Shown here piece after piece: positions 20,753-32,059 of a stretch of DNA of 64,000 nucleotides (position 1 is its first letter; each line of letters opens with the position of its first letter). The position numbers were made by a program, and so were the translations under genes. This DNA comes from Anagrus nilaparvatae (Eukaryota > Arthropoda > Insecta > Hymenoptera > Mymaridae). Where the stretch lies: positions 29,576,501 through 29,640,500 of the forward strand of contig JAKSXM010000007.1 of the NCBI GenBank assembly GCA_022575985.1. The letters run 5' to 3'. Under the pieces are notes generated by a model. It was given only the letters and a program-made list of their open reading frames with translations, did no database searches and had not been told where the DNA came from.

Positions 20753-22054
20753 ATATATAAAAATGATACCTAACCTCAAGTAGCCAAAAAAATATTCTGT
20801 AAGCAATTCTACCGGTAATAAACGTACTTTTTAACTTTTTTTTTAAATATCGCTAAAAGCTTTTTTTCTATTGAATATTATTTTTAAATATTTGAAAAAT
20901 AATCATTTAAGATATTTTAAACAAAAATTACCTCCGTTTAAAATTTTAAATTTAAATTAATCAGTAGACATTCATTGGTGACCAGTAACGTAGGTAATTC
21001 TAGTGAATGACCACTAGTCAAATTACTGGATATGATACTAAATTATATCACCAGTGAATGACTGTTTTAGAGCACGTGTGCGTATTTATTTAATTTTTTT
21101 ACAAATTAATTTATTTTTGCATACTGCATGATTTAAAATATGATTTGTTTACTTATGAATTAATTATAAAATTAATTGTTTTTCACCTTTATCATAAATA
21201 TACTTACTTACTATAAAATCATATGTAAGGTTAATTTTCCAATATGGCCAACTCGAAAACTCTAAAACACCCAAAAATGAATATCCTTTATTAGATATGG
21301 GTCTTTAGACACAATAAAACTAATTTGAGATACATGATACATGATACATATTCAGTCCTTCACCATATTTTCCGGTTCTCAATTATATTCTAAAACATCC
21401 AGACAAATTACCTTCATAAGATTTGGGATTTCAAGCTTAATAAAAACTTAAAAAAACTTATAAAAATATAAATTTTTATAATTTAAGGTTAACCATATTT
21501 TTCGGTTTTTCAATATGGTAGACTCAAAAATTTCAAAAACAATAGAATATAAATTTTCTACAAAATTTGTAGCTCAATTTCATTTTTATTGAGCTTAAAA
21601 ATCCAAATTTGATAAGAAAATTGATTTTATAGTGTTGTTAGTTTTCAGGTCCACCATATTGGAAAACCGAAATATATTTGCTAAGTCAAATTATGAAATT
21701 TTTCATCTAAAATTAAAAACAGAAAAATATGGTAAGGTCTAATACGAAAATTTGCTTTTCTTTTGAGCCTAAAAACCCAAATCTTATGAAGGAATTTAAT
21801 TTTTGGTATTTTTAGAGTTTTTGGGTCTGCCATATTGGGAAACCGAAAAATATGATAAAGGTCAAATACTTAAAATATATATAAGATATTTAATCGCATT
21901 ATTAAAAAATAGTCATTTACTGGTTCGTCACCGGTCATTTAACAGGAGTAACTAGTCAATTACTGGTGATTATTACGGTTTTAAAGAAATATGTTTATTA
22001 TTTATAAAATAGTTAAGTAATTTAAAAAATTAGATGTGAATTGAAAAAGCAACG
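20753..22054. repeat. Decayed repeat cluster with mirrored CCATATTTTTCGG words
   Basis: CCATATTTTCCGG, CCATATTTTTCGGTTTTTC and the complements CCATATTGGAAAACCGAAA and CCATATTGGGAAACCGAAA occur at ~21365, 21489, 21650 and 21828, in alternating orientation. TTACTGG/CCAGTAA-type words cluster at 20960-21080 and again at 21905-21970, and may be the two ends of one element. Exact borders and family are unclear. No gene seen. Confidence 0.45.
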
Positions 22055-24657
22055 CACAGTGTAGTAAAAAAAAAAAGGCCAAAAATCGGCTTCAACGCAA
22101 TTTCTTATGAAAAAAAATTCTGCTGAATGGAAAATGACCGTTTTTGTGTATACTACATGGTAGGTTACCGAGATCAAATATTTTTTTTTTTTTTTTTTTA
22201 TTTTTTTAGCTGCTGAATGATAAAAAAAAAACTATTTTTTACCATAAAAAGGTAAAATATTTAGTTTTATAATGAAAAAAAAAAAAATTTTTTTAGGTAC
22301 AGTTCTGTATTAAAATATGTACATAAATGATAAATAAACCTAAAAAAAGTGTATTAGTATAATTATACATGGTTGTATGCAGTATAAAGATTTGTTAGTC
22401 AACATTTGCAATTTAGTCAAAAAACTTTTAAAAAAATGAAAAATTTGATTTTTTTATTTATACTTATATTTTGAACTTAAATAAAGTATTTTTTTTATGT
22501 TTTTATGTAATTTATATTTTTATACATTATTTAAGTTTAAAATATAAGAGTCGTTCTTTGCTAAAACATTAATGGTGGGCAGGTCGGGTCATCGGATCGG
22601 CCTCAAATTTTTCCCATGTTTTTATAACATAATGATAGGAAAATCCTGAAATTTTTAGCCTTCTAGGTCTTAAAAAGCCCGAGTTATGGCCAATCAAACT
22701 CATTAGGCGGCTCTCGACTAGCGTTAGTGCTTTTCGGGAAAATGGTTAATAATCATAAATATAAGCTTGAAAAAAAATTCTGAAAGAGTATATATGTTGG
22801 GAAACCTTCAGTAAATCCATTTCTGCCATTAGTTTTTCGGAAAAACCCCGGGAAATTCCGGAAAATGGGAAAATGCGTTTTAAGAAAAATCGCAATATCT
22901 CATTTGCCGCCATTTTTTTTTTCAAAATTTTTTTCAACCGAAATCCCATCGAAATGTATGAAAAAAAATTTTGATTTCGGCCATTAAGGTCGATTTTAGC
23001 CTGTTTTAGAATAATTTCACATTTTCAATACTTCTTTATTTAATTTTCCGCAAGGGGTTAAAATAATTGACTTTTTTGCTTTCAGAATCGAATAGCCAGG
23101 GAAAAAGTAGTCATAAATAAAAAAAAAAATTACTATTTTCGATGAAAATTAACCAAGTTATGGACAAGTAAAGATACTGTCAAAAACTACCAATTTTATA
23201 CTAATTCCAATTTTAGGCTCTAAAACGACATTATAACTTGAAAAATGCATAACTCGCTTAATTTTTATCGTAAAAAGAAAAGTTTTGGATTATTATCGAG
23301 TGTTTTTTCCTTGGCTATTCTTTTACGCAAGAAAAAAATTAGTTTAGTCCTAAAAAAGTTTTTTTTATTGTAAAAAACTAAGGTAACATGTTAAAAACTG
23401 TTTTTGATTATTATCATTTTTTAACGAAAAAAATAAATTTCTGTCAATAAAATTAATTTTTTTATTGGATAAACGAATAGCCAAGGAAAAAACACTCGAT
23501 AATAATCCAAAACTTTTCTTTTTACGATAAAATTTAAGCGGGTTATGCATTTTTCAAGTTATAATGTCGTTTTAGAGCCTAAAATTGGAATTAGTATAAA
23601 ATTGGTAGTTTTTGACAGTATCTTTACTTGTCCATAACTTGGTTAATTTTCATCGAAAATAGTAATTTTTTTTTTTATTTATGACTACTTTTTCCCTGGC
23701 TATTCGATTCTGAAAGCAAAAAAGTAAATTATTTTAACCCCTTGCGGAAAATTAAATAAAGAAGTATTGAAAATGTGAAATTATTCTAAAACAGGCTAAA
23801 ATCGACCTTAATGGCCGAAATCAAAATTTTTTTTCATACATTTCGATGGGATTTCGGTTGAAAAAAATTTTGAAAAAAAAAATGGCGGCAAATGAGATAT
23901 TGCGATTTTTCTTAAAACGCATTTTCCCATTTTCCGGAATTTCCCGGGGTTTTTCCGAAAAACTAATGGCAGAAATGGATTTACTGAAGGTTTCCCAACA
24001 TATATACTTTTTCAGAATTTTTTTTCAAGCTTATATTTATGATTATTAACCATTTTCCCGAAAAGCACTAACGCTAGTCGAGAGCCGCCTAATGAGTTTG
24101 ATTGGCCATAACTCGGGCTTTTTAAGACCTAGAAGGCTAAAAATTTCAGGATTTTCCTATCTTTATGTTATAAAAACATGGGAAAAATTTGAGGCCGATC
24201 CGATGACCCGACCTGCCCACCATTGCTGTTTTGGCAAAGAAAGACTCATAAGTAAAAATAGAAAAATCAAATTTTTCATTTTTTAAAAAATTTTTTGACT
24301 AAATTGCAAATGTTGACTAACACATTTTTCTACTACATACAACCATGTATAATTATACTAATACACTTTTTTTAGGTTTATTTATCATTTATGTACATAT
24401 TTTAATACAGAACTGTACCTAAAAGAATTTTTTTTTTCATTTTAAAACTATAAATATTTCACCTTTTTATGGTAAAAAATAGATTTTTTTTTTCATTCAG
24501 CAGCTAAAAAAATTTAAAAAAAAAAAAAAAAATTCTTGATCTCGGTAGCCTATCATTTAGTATACACAAAAACGGTCATTTTCCATTCAGCAGAATTTTC
24601 ATCAGATATTGCGTTGAAGTCGATTTTTGGCCACTTTTTTTTTTTTACTACACTGTG
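22055..24657. mobile_element. 2.6-kb near-perfect palindrome (foldback element)
   Basis: CACAGTGTAGTAAAAAAAAA at 22055 is mirrored by the end at 24657, and the arms match for about 1.27 kb each, up to a ~100-bp centre near 23356. Open frames at 22746-22949 (minus) and 23846-24049 (plus) are the same 67-codon sequence with one residue changed, which shows how similar the arms are; they are mirror copies and probably not genes. No transposase, RT or other domain is present. I could not find a convincing target-site duplication. The right end abuts R1-type gag sequence. Confidence 0.75.
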
Positions 24658-25449
24658 AAACGGACGGAGTAGTCTAACCTGGCAGACTATAATAAAATAG
24701 AATACCTCCCATGGGACACGCTTTTCTTCGGTATGGGCCTTTGCAGGCATACTGATTATGCCCGTAGCCCAGACATTTAAATCAGCGCCTTGCATCTGCT
24801 TGAAGGTGCACTCTATTCGAAGCCCAGCCAATTTGGGTTTTCCCCTATTTGGCGAGGCGTAGAGTGTCGATCGCGAGTCTACCGTTGCCATTTGATTCAT
24901 AGTGCTTTTGGTTTTGAAGATGGAGACTCGGAGTAGAAGATCTCCACTTTTTATTCCTATTTCTTTGGCAACGGCTTCCCTTATCTCCCTTTCGTTCGTG
25001 ACCCCATCCAGAACTCTGATATCAAGTTTTAGCATACGGATCATGTCTGGAACTTTTGAATTAGGGCCCGTTACTGCTTGAACATCTTCCTGCAGTTTTT
25101 CTGAATACTCTATCGACTCCGGCTAAATCATGACGCTACCGCCTTGTTTTTTACAGATTCAATAAACTTTAGCCCCCAATCCCTCGAACTGGGTGTTTTT
25201 CTTAATACTGATCAGTACCAGCTAATCTAGCACGCTGGCAAATTTCCGAACTCCATTTTTTATCACCATGCCCGCGTTTTTTTGAAAATGGCCGAAATGA
25301 TACTCAATTATGGTCACCAGACATTTGTCGTGATATACCTTTTCATCAATAAAGCCTTCTTTTACAGTCTCCAAACCTTTAGCCGCCTGTGTTTCTTTGA
25401 AAGTGTTGGACGTCACTATATCTTGCAAGCATGTCTTGCATGCTATCAT
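24658..25449 (-). pseudogene. R1-clade LINE ORF1 (gag-like) fragment
   Basis: Two broken frames on the minus strand (25222-25449 and 24658-25044) give a gag-like RNA-binding protein of an R1-type non-LTR element. Visible features are IRVLDGVTNEREIREAVAKE, the usual opening of the domain before the zinc knuckles, and a distorted knuckle region after KLAGLRIECTFKQMQGA. Reading shifts and stops separate the pieces (for example after 25222). The 3' continuation is cut off by the palindrome at 24657. The same family is seen at 58849-59340. Confidence 0.6.
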
Positions 25450-26189
25450 TTTTAATTAGCCTAGACAGTCAAGTGCTCCATTAAGGATTCACTTATAGCC
25501 TATCTATCTTCATTTGTTCTGCCTGCATAGCTGCATTTGAATTTATTAGGGCTAGGGAGTTCGTTATTATTCTTTGGTGGTTCCTGCAAACTTTAAACCT
25601 GATCATTATTGTTTTATTTTATCATTGTTTATATTTTTAAAAAGTTTGCTCCTTCTAACCGGCATTGCCTTGTGTGGTTGAATGCAAGACGCAATGTAGC
25701 CAATAAACGCGGTGATCTCGCGATGGTCCGCCCCACAAACCGGGTGTCCCCTAGCGTAACGGCCTTGTGAAAAACTCCCCTGTTCCCCACAACAGGACCC
25801 TGCGTAGGTGGCACTACTCGGGAATATGAGAGTCGGCTGATAGAGCAGCCAAACCGGTTAGCTAGGCAGTTCCAGGCTCCTAACCGGCGGCCTGCAGGTG
25901 CATTTCCGAGTTTTTGACCTGTACCAACTACGAAATTTGTATTGAGCCGCTTGGTTTATAACCTGTAAAAAGAGCTAATTTTTAAATAGAATTAATAAAA
26001 AGAAAAAGTTGTAATTAGTGGGAATGGTGTGCGGTCTTTCGCTGATCAACCTTCCGGGTACCAGTCCCAGGGGTTTGATCAATGTCAGTCCTCCAGATGG
26101 GAGGAAATTCATCTTCCCTTCATGACTGTCTAAAATCACACGGTCATTCTTGACCCATCGTGTGGGCCGGGTTACAATATAGTGATGAT
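25450..26189. other. GC-richer unassigned segment, possible LINE 5' UTR
   Basis: 25640-26170 is clearly GC-richer than the flanks and sits upstream (in minus-strand terms) of the gag fragment, so a 5' UTR is the simplest reading. The open frame at 25629-25814 shows no motif. I do not recognise rRNA or other structured RNA in it. Confidence 0.4.
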
Positions 26190-26784
26190 TTTATTAAAAA
26201 TAGTCTAGAAAATTCTGCAGATTCTTGAACTCTATGGCAAACATTTGATTCCATTGGACTTACATCCACTTTTTATGCATCTCTACTACAAACTCTCTGC
26301 CAAAGAAATAAATATTATCTTTTCCAAATAATGTCATCTCCATCATGTATTATATTACCCATATTATCTCATTCAATTAATTTAAATACCACCTTCTCAT
26401 TTACCCCAGTAACTCCTGATCAAGTGTCCAAAGTAATTATGAAAATAGTACCTAAATGTAAAAGTCGTAGTCCTAAAGGTTTCAATATTAGACATTATAA
26501 AGATTCTATAAATATCTTATTGGACTACAAATCTTTATATTAAACATCTATAACAACATCAAAGTTTTTCCAATATTTGGAAAAGAATATTTATTTTTGC
26601 TCTGAGTAAAATACCACTTTCTCCCTCTGATACTAGTCCTGTAGCCAATATATCACATCTAGCAAAGGCCTTGGAGAGATTAATAGTTGATCAGGTTGTA
26701 GCATACTTGGAGACTAATAATCTAATAAATTAGCACCAATCTGGTTACTGAAAGAACTTCAGCACTCAAACTGTTTTATTTAAT
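26190..26784 (+). pseudogene. Non-LTR RT copy 2, 5' part
   Basis: Same family as 1008-2555. The frame resembles copy 1 from its FIKR..LENS region through PKCKSRSPKGFN to the block before the first catalytic Asp, but it contains stop codons and shifts (an in-frame TAG replaces a codon near 26732). At 26784 it is cut by the Penelope insertion and resumes at 29606. Divergence from copy 1 is much greater than that between the Penelope arms inserted in it. Confidence 0.8.
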
Positions 26785-27505
26785 ATCGTTTGTTTATACA
26801 CTCGATAAAAATATAATTGATAAAAAAGAAGAAAACGATTTTTTGCGAGGGAATGTATTTATTATTTTTCAAAATTTAGACGTTTCGAAGCAAATAGCTT
26901 CCTTTTCAATACTAAAAATAATAGTGTCATATAGCAACATATGTATACAAAAAGTATAAAATAAGTAATTGCAAACTTAAAATTAATACTTACAAAATAA
27001 TTCAAGTTTGATACATAAAAATACAAAAAATGTATTAGTCAAAGAACATGTAATATAACCTAAAAATTTAAATTATATAAATAAATTAAAAATATATGAT
27101 AACAATTTTAAAACATAATAATTTTTTAACATACGAATAAATTACTATTTATAAAAATAATATCCATTGAGAAAAAGTAGTAGAAAAATTTAATTATTGA
27201 TTAAAAATACAAAAAACTATAAAAAAAAAAAAAAAAAAATATATATATGTGTCTGTACATGTTGAAAATATTGTTATTTGTGTAAACAACAGCAGAAGTA
27301 AAAACGCTCTGATTTGAAAAAGTGTAAATTTATGTAAATTAGATACTATTTATGCCCTCTATTAATGAAAAATGAATATAATCTAAATTTTAATTTATGT
27401 AGATAAAACAGATGACTGTCACTATGGTATGTGAATAAACAAAAACATAAACACTGATACATTATTTTAAAAGAATGAATTTTAACATTAATGCATGATA
27501 AATTA

Positions 27506-28327
27506 TCACATATATTTTTTCATTTTATGTAAAGTAAACAGATAGGGTTTAAATAGTTTATGAGAATCCTCCTGTTTATTTATAGAATTAGATTGCATGT
27601 TAATATGTAATCTTTCACTAATTCTTCTTTTATGATAAGATGGTTCATGATCTAGTATCTTGAAATTTTGCCAATCAAAGTTGTGTTTAGTGCTTTTATG
27701 ATGTTTTATAATTACTGGGTCATCCTCATTTATAGTATATATTGAAACATCATTGGATTCATTGTTATCAGGGGCTTTGAATTTGGATCTAGTCAACATG
27801 TTATGTGAATTGCCTTGTTTACGTTTTATATCCAATTCTATCAATTTTTCAACCCCACTTTGATGTTCATCAATTCTTACAAGGCATTGTCTTTTGGTTT
27901 CACCAACATACGATGCAGTGCAATCATTACATTCTATTTTATATACAACTTTAGAATGATCACCTTTGTTTAATTTGTCTTTGGCTTTGACCACAACGTT
28001 ATTTAAATTGTTTGGAATTCTAGGTGTAGCAATGATGTTGTATATTTTTAGAATTCTTTGAATACTTTGAAAAAAACCAGGAACAAATGGAATGCTGACT
28101 TTTAGTTTTTTTAATAAAACATTCCTCTCAATATCAATAACATTGCTATTGCTGATACTATTGTCAATTCTATACTTGATATGATCCAATCTTTTTTTGA
28201 CATAATAATTTATAAACTTTATGGGATAGCTGTTTTGTGCTAAATACTGTTTAACAATGTTAACATTCTCTTGATGATGGATAGGGTCAGATAATAAAAT
28301 GGCCTTATCAATTAAAGTGTAGACCAT
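27506..28327 (-). CDS. Penelope-like ORF C-terminal part with GIY-YIG endonuclease (left copy)
   Basis: 273 codons. The N-terminal ~60 residues match the last part of a Penelope RT (MVYTLIDKAILLS matches MVFTLVDKVK in the other element here). From ~130 comes the GIY-YIG endonuclease: YKIECNDCTASYVGETKRQ with Cys-X2-Cys, then VRIDEHQSG, and later IKHHKSTKHNFDW with the conserved His. GIY-YIG cuts the target DNA for priming. The RT catalytic core is missing, so the copy is 5'-truncated and could not retrotranspose alone. The mirrored plus-strand copy shares almost all of it. Confidence 0.9.
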   Translation of the reverse strand: MVYTLIDKAILLSDPIHHQENVNIVKQYLAQNSYPIKFINYYVKKRLDHIKYRIDNSISNSNVIDIERNVLLKKLKVSIPFVPGFFQSIQRILKIYNIIATPRIPNNLNNVVVKAKDKLNKGDHSKVVYKIECNDCTASYVGETKRQCLVRIDEHQSGVEKLIELDIKRKQGNSHNMLTRSKFKAPDNNESNDVSIYTINEDDPVIIKHHKSTKHNFDWQNFKILDHEPSYHKRRISERLHINMQSNSINKQEDSHKLFKPYLFTLHKMKKYM

Positions 28328-28336
28328 ACCAATTCT

Positions 28337-28909
28337 GTGGTATTTTGTATGACTGTAAGAATTCTAAAAATACACAACATCATTGCTATACCTAGAATTC
28401 CAAACAATTTAAATAACGTTGTGGTCAAAGCCAAAGACAAATTAAACAAAGGTGATCATCCTAAAGTTGTATATAAAATAGAATGTAATGATTGCACTGC
28501 ATCGTATGTTGGTGAAACCAAAAGACAATGCCTTGTAAGAATTAATGAACATCAAAGTGGGGTTGAAAAATTGATAGAATTGGATATAAAACGTAAACAA
28601 GGCAATTCACATAACATGTTGACTAGATCCAAATCCAAAGCCCCTGACAACAATGAATCCAATGATGTTTCAATATATACTATAAATGAGGATGACCCAG
28701 TAATTATAAAACATCATATAAGCACTAAACACAACTTTGATTGGCAAAATTTCAAGATACTAGATCATGAACCATCTTATCATAAAAGAAGAATTAGTGA
28801 AAGATTACATATTAACATGCAATCTAATTCTATAAATAAACAGGAGGATTCTCATCAACTATTTAAACCCTATCTGTTTACTTTACATAAAATGAAAAAA
28901 TATATGTGA
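28337..28909 (+). CDS. Penelope-like GIY-YIG domain (right, mirrored copy)
   Basis: 190 codons, nearly identical from VRILKIHNIIA onward to the minus-strand copy at 27506-28327, with a handful of substitutions (for example Asp to Asn in RINEHQSG, Lys to Ser in HHISTKHN). The first ~7 residues come from the junction and are not Penelope. The GIY-YIG motifs and zinc-type Cys pair are intact. It is shorter at the 5' end than its partner. Confidence 0.85.
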   Translation: MVFCMTVRILKIHNIIAIPRIPNNLNNVVVKAKDKLNKGDHPKVVYKIECNDCTASYVGETKRQCLVRINEHQSGVEKLIELDIKRKQGNSHNMLTRSKSKAPDNNESNDVSIYTINEDDPVIIKHHISTKHNFDWQNFKILDHEPSYHKRRISERLHINMQSNSINKQEDSHQLFKPYLFTLHKMKKYM

Positions 28910-29605
28910 TAATTTATCATGCATTAATGTTAAAATTCATTCTTTTAAAATAATGTATCAGTGTTTATGTTTTTGTTTATTCACATACCATAGTGACAGT
29001 CATCTGTTTTTTCTACATAAATTAAAATTTAGATTATATTCATTTTTCATTAATAGAGGGCATAAATAGTATCTAATTTACATAAATTTACACTTTTTTA
29101 AATCAGAGCGTTTTTACTTCTGCTGTTGTTTACACAAATAACAATATTTTCAACATGTACAGACACATATATATATTTTTTTTTTTTTTTTTATAGTTTT
29201 TTGTATTTTTAATCAATAATTAAATTTTTCTACTACTTTTTCTCAATGGATATTATTTTTATAAATAGTAATTTATTCGTATGTTAAAAAATTATTATGT
29301 TTTAAAATTGTTATCATATATTTTTAATTTATTTATATAATTTAAATTTTTAGGTTATATTACATGTTCTTTGACTAATACATTTTTTGTATTTTTATGT
29401 ATCAAACTTGAATTATTTTGTAAGTATTAATTTTAAGTTTGCAATTACTTATTTTATACTTTTTGTATACATATGTTGCTATATGACACTATTATTTTTA
29501 GTATTGAAAAGGAAGCTATGTGCTTCGAAACGTCTAAATTTTGAAAAATAATAAATACATTCACTCGCAAAAAATCGTTTTCTTCTTTTTTATGTTTTAT
29601 TTAAT

Positions 29606-30325
29606 CTTACAGATATAATTCGTCGTGGTGTCGCACTAGATTTATAACAACCTTATTGATCTTTGATTTCTCGAAGGCCTTTGGCACTATTGAGCATACT
29701 ATTCTGTAGCGAAGGTTATATGATTTAGGTTTTCTAAATCATACCTTGCAATGGTTTCATGACTATTTGTTTTTTTGTCAGCAAGCAGTGAAGGTTGAAA
29801 ATGGTAACCCCACTGAGTTCATCACGACCAGTTCGGGGTTGCCTCAGGGCTTATTTTATTCTGAATCCATATGAATTTCATTCTTGACTGCGTAAAATTT
29901 TGTTATTTAGAGTAAAGTTCCCTTTTATGAAACTTCATAAATAATCTGGATAAAATATATAATTCAAATATTCCTGCAATAATGGTTTCTAATGTAAATA
30001 TAACTTATTCAACTTTTGTGTTAAATTTAGAAGTAATTTTAACTACAACATTAAATTGGACACAACACTTTATGAAACTATCAAAAAATGTTCATTACAC
30101 TTTGTATCGTTAAGTTTAAAATCAAGATTACTTTCTTTTGGGCTCAGTAAACTACTGGTATCTTTTTTAATCATTCCCTTTTTTGATTATAGTTTCCTAG
30201 TCTATGAAGCTGTTGGTGTTACTCTCATAGATAAGGTAGAAAGGATTTTAAATTTAGCTTTAAGATTTATTTTTGGTATTGGGAGATATGAACGAGTCTC
30301 AGTAACATCTGTAAGAATTAAATTA
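29606..30325 (+). pseudogene. Non-LTR RT copy 2, 3' part
   Basis: Resumes exactly after the second target-site duplication with the segment around the first catalytic Asp (LIFDFSKAFGTIEH-like), passes a degenerate SSGLPQG block and then jumps to the thumb region. The FVDD active-site block is deleted (near 29930). The ORF at 30056-30331 is the thumb/connection part. Stops and shifts show the copy is dead. Confidence 0.8.
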
Positions 30326-30334
30326 AATTAAATT

Positions 30335-30990
30335 GGCTAACTGCCAAATCACCGTGGAAAATATTTCGCGCTCCTCTATGCGCTCTTTTACGCTATCTTA
30401 GATGAATTTCCGCTCCAACGCTAGCAGGTCGATGGGTATGACCGATGCTATCACCTGGATCGTCTCGAGGGATACCGTATGGCATGTGCAGCCGATCCTC
30501 AATGCTGCTTGCCGTTGAACACACGATATTTTATGTCTGTACTTGGCAGTTTTGGTGATATCCGCCCAGATTTCCGATCCGTAAAGAAGGTCAGAGTTGA
30601 CCATGGACATCAACAATCTTCGCTTCCCTGGTTTGGGCTCTCCTATGTTGGCCATCAGCCTTGACAAGGAGGATGCGACCGACGCGGCATTTTCACACGA
30701 CCTCTGAATTTGTTCCCAGAAGTTCAGTTTGTTATCAAGCAGAACTCCCAGGTACTTAAACGATGTCTTGGCTCGGATCGTGTAAGGGTTTTCACCATCG
30801 TCGACATTTGCATTGATGTCGGTGGAAATTGTTCGACGGGTCAGCAGTGCCATCTCCGTTCTTGGGATCGCAAGCTGGAGCCCGTGCTCGCCCATCCAGA
30901 GGTTGATCTGTCTCATGACTAGATTCAACCTCTTCTGGGTCAGTTGCATATCCCTGCCAGTTATGGTTAGGGCCACGTTGTCAACGTACT
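30335..30990 (-). pseudogene. R1-clade LINE RT fragment, copy C
   Basis: A 192-codon frame (30398-30976) starts inside the RT active site and covers the thumb to the C-terminal region: INLWMGEHGLQLA, KYLGVLLDNKLNF, LLYGSEIWAD. The active site reads Tyr-Val-Asp-Asn, having lost one aspartate. It is cut at both ends and has no poly(A) tail. It is more diverged from copies A (40354) and B (46668) than they are from each other. Confidence 0.8.
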
Positions 30991-31391
30991 ACAGTTTATA
31001 GATTTTTAAATTAAACATTATGACTTATATTTAAGTAAGAAATGAAACAAATTAATTATTATAATCTCACATTTAACGCAAATTATTAAATAGACACATG
31101 CACTCATACACTATTATTTTATGCTTGAAAAACAATTCCTTATACATAAACCAAAAACCAAATTTATCTATTGCGAGATGTAAAGCTGACACCCTCTATA
31201 TTTTTTTTAATTTAAATAAAAAATCAGACAAAGAAATTCTTTAAAAAAATTAATGTATAAACTTGTATAAACCAGTTTATATTTTTTATTAGTCATATGC
31301 TTATTCATATTTTGAATCGTGTTAAATATAACCAAGGTCAATAAAAGTGTTTAAACTAAAAAAACGATATATTTTTATAAAAAATACGTTT
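30991..31391. other. AT-rich sequence left of the Penelope insertion
   Basis: 31255-31310 (TGTATAAACTTGTATAAACC...) repeats in direct orientation at 34727-34790, so this is probably non-coding sequence of the Polinton-like element into which Penelope inserted. No gene recognised. Confidence 0.5.
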
Positions 31392-31495
31392 GAATAGTTT
31401 ACGCTGGACATAATTTGAAAAATAAATGAAAAAAATTCTATGTCTTCCAGAAAAAAAATTTTTATTTGAAAAATAAAAATATAAATTTGTCAATA

Positions 31496-31523
31496 TTTCG
31501 GAGTTTTTTTACTCCATCATCAG
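31496..31523 (-). ncRNA. Hammerhead-derived motif at Penelope 3' end
   Basis: Minus-strand CTGATGA, then GGAG, an A-rich loop, CTCC and GAAA: core CUGAUGA, a 4-bp stem II after one unpaired U, and GAAA. Stems I and III are not evident. Motifs of this shape recur at the other Penelope ends in the window. Activity is doubtful. Confidence 0.5.
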
Positions 31524-31942
31524 GACTAAAAATAATAAAATACATTAATTACTAATATAAAATTATTTACACAATATTTACCACATAGTGTAAAAATTAG
31601 ATGTTTACATATAAAATAACTAAATATTGTATGCAACTATGAAAGTATACATGGACTATTGTATGTTATTTACACTGTTGTTATATACATTGCGCGGTGT
31701 AGATTTTATACATTTCTAAGATAAAATTCTTACTTGTCAATACAGAAATCAATAATACTCAATATTATCATAGACATCTATGATTAATTCTCAATACTAA
31801 TTATAACATATACCTTAAATTATATAGAACTTCTACCTTATCATATCATGTTGTTATTTTCTAATAAATAGATAAGTTTACAATAAGCTGGATTTACTTT
31901 GTCTGAATAATTTTATTCGATAAATTAAACTAACAATTGATT

Positions 31943-32015
31943 GGATATTTCGCCTCTGGCTAAATAGTGTGAGGCTCGTCAGTACGTACACTATTTAGCC
32001 TTTTCGTAGATACCC
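31943..32015 (-). ncRNA. Hammerhead ribozyme in Penelope 3' UTR
   Basis: The minus-strand RNA fits a complete type I hammerhead. Stem III is GGGTAT/ATATCC (32015-32010 with 31948-31943; one G-U). The cleavage-site C is 32009, after UAU. Stem I is TACG/CGTA (32008-32005 with 31986-31983), then the core CTGACGA (31982-31976), stem II GCCTC/GAGGC (31975-31971 with 31956-31952), and GAAA (31951-31948). Every conserved core base is present. Loop I contains GGCTAAATAGTGT and loop II its exact complement ACACTATTTAGCC. It lies just downstream of the GIY-YIG stop. Penelope-like elements are known to carry hammerheads that self-cleave element RNA; activity here is inferred. Confidence 0.9.
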
Positions 32016-32059
32016 ATTAATAATAATTTTTGTATAAAACAAAAATCAAAAAAATTTTT

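Larger units (their letters stand above)
26785..29592. mobile_element. Inverted pair of Penelope-like copies, head-to-head, with 13-bp TSD
   Basis: TGTTTTATTTAAT precedes the insertion (26772-26784) and follows it (29593-29605), while the host LINE sequence continues across. The 2.8-kb insert consists of two Penelope copies pointing outward. Arms of about 1.23 kb (26820-28052 and 28357-29590) are almost identical, and the ~300-bp centre is unique to the left copy. Inverted arrangement of partial copies is a known outcome of Penelope integration. Confidence 0.9.

Noticed and set aside
22746..24049. Two identical 67-codon ORFs on opposite strands
   Set aside because: They are mirror images produced by the palindrome, contain no domain and have low-complexity composition.
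25629..26170. Ribosomal RNA fragment because of higher GC
   Set aside because: No conserved rRNA block could be recognised; adjacency to R1-type gag sequence makes LINE 5' UTR more likely.
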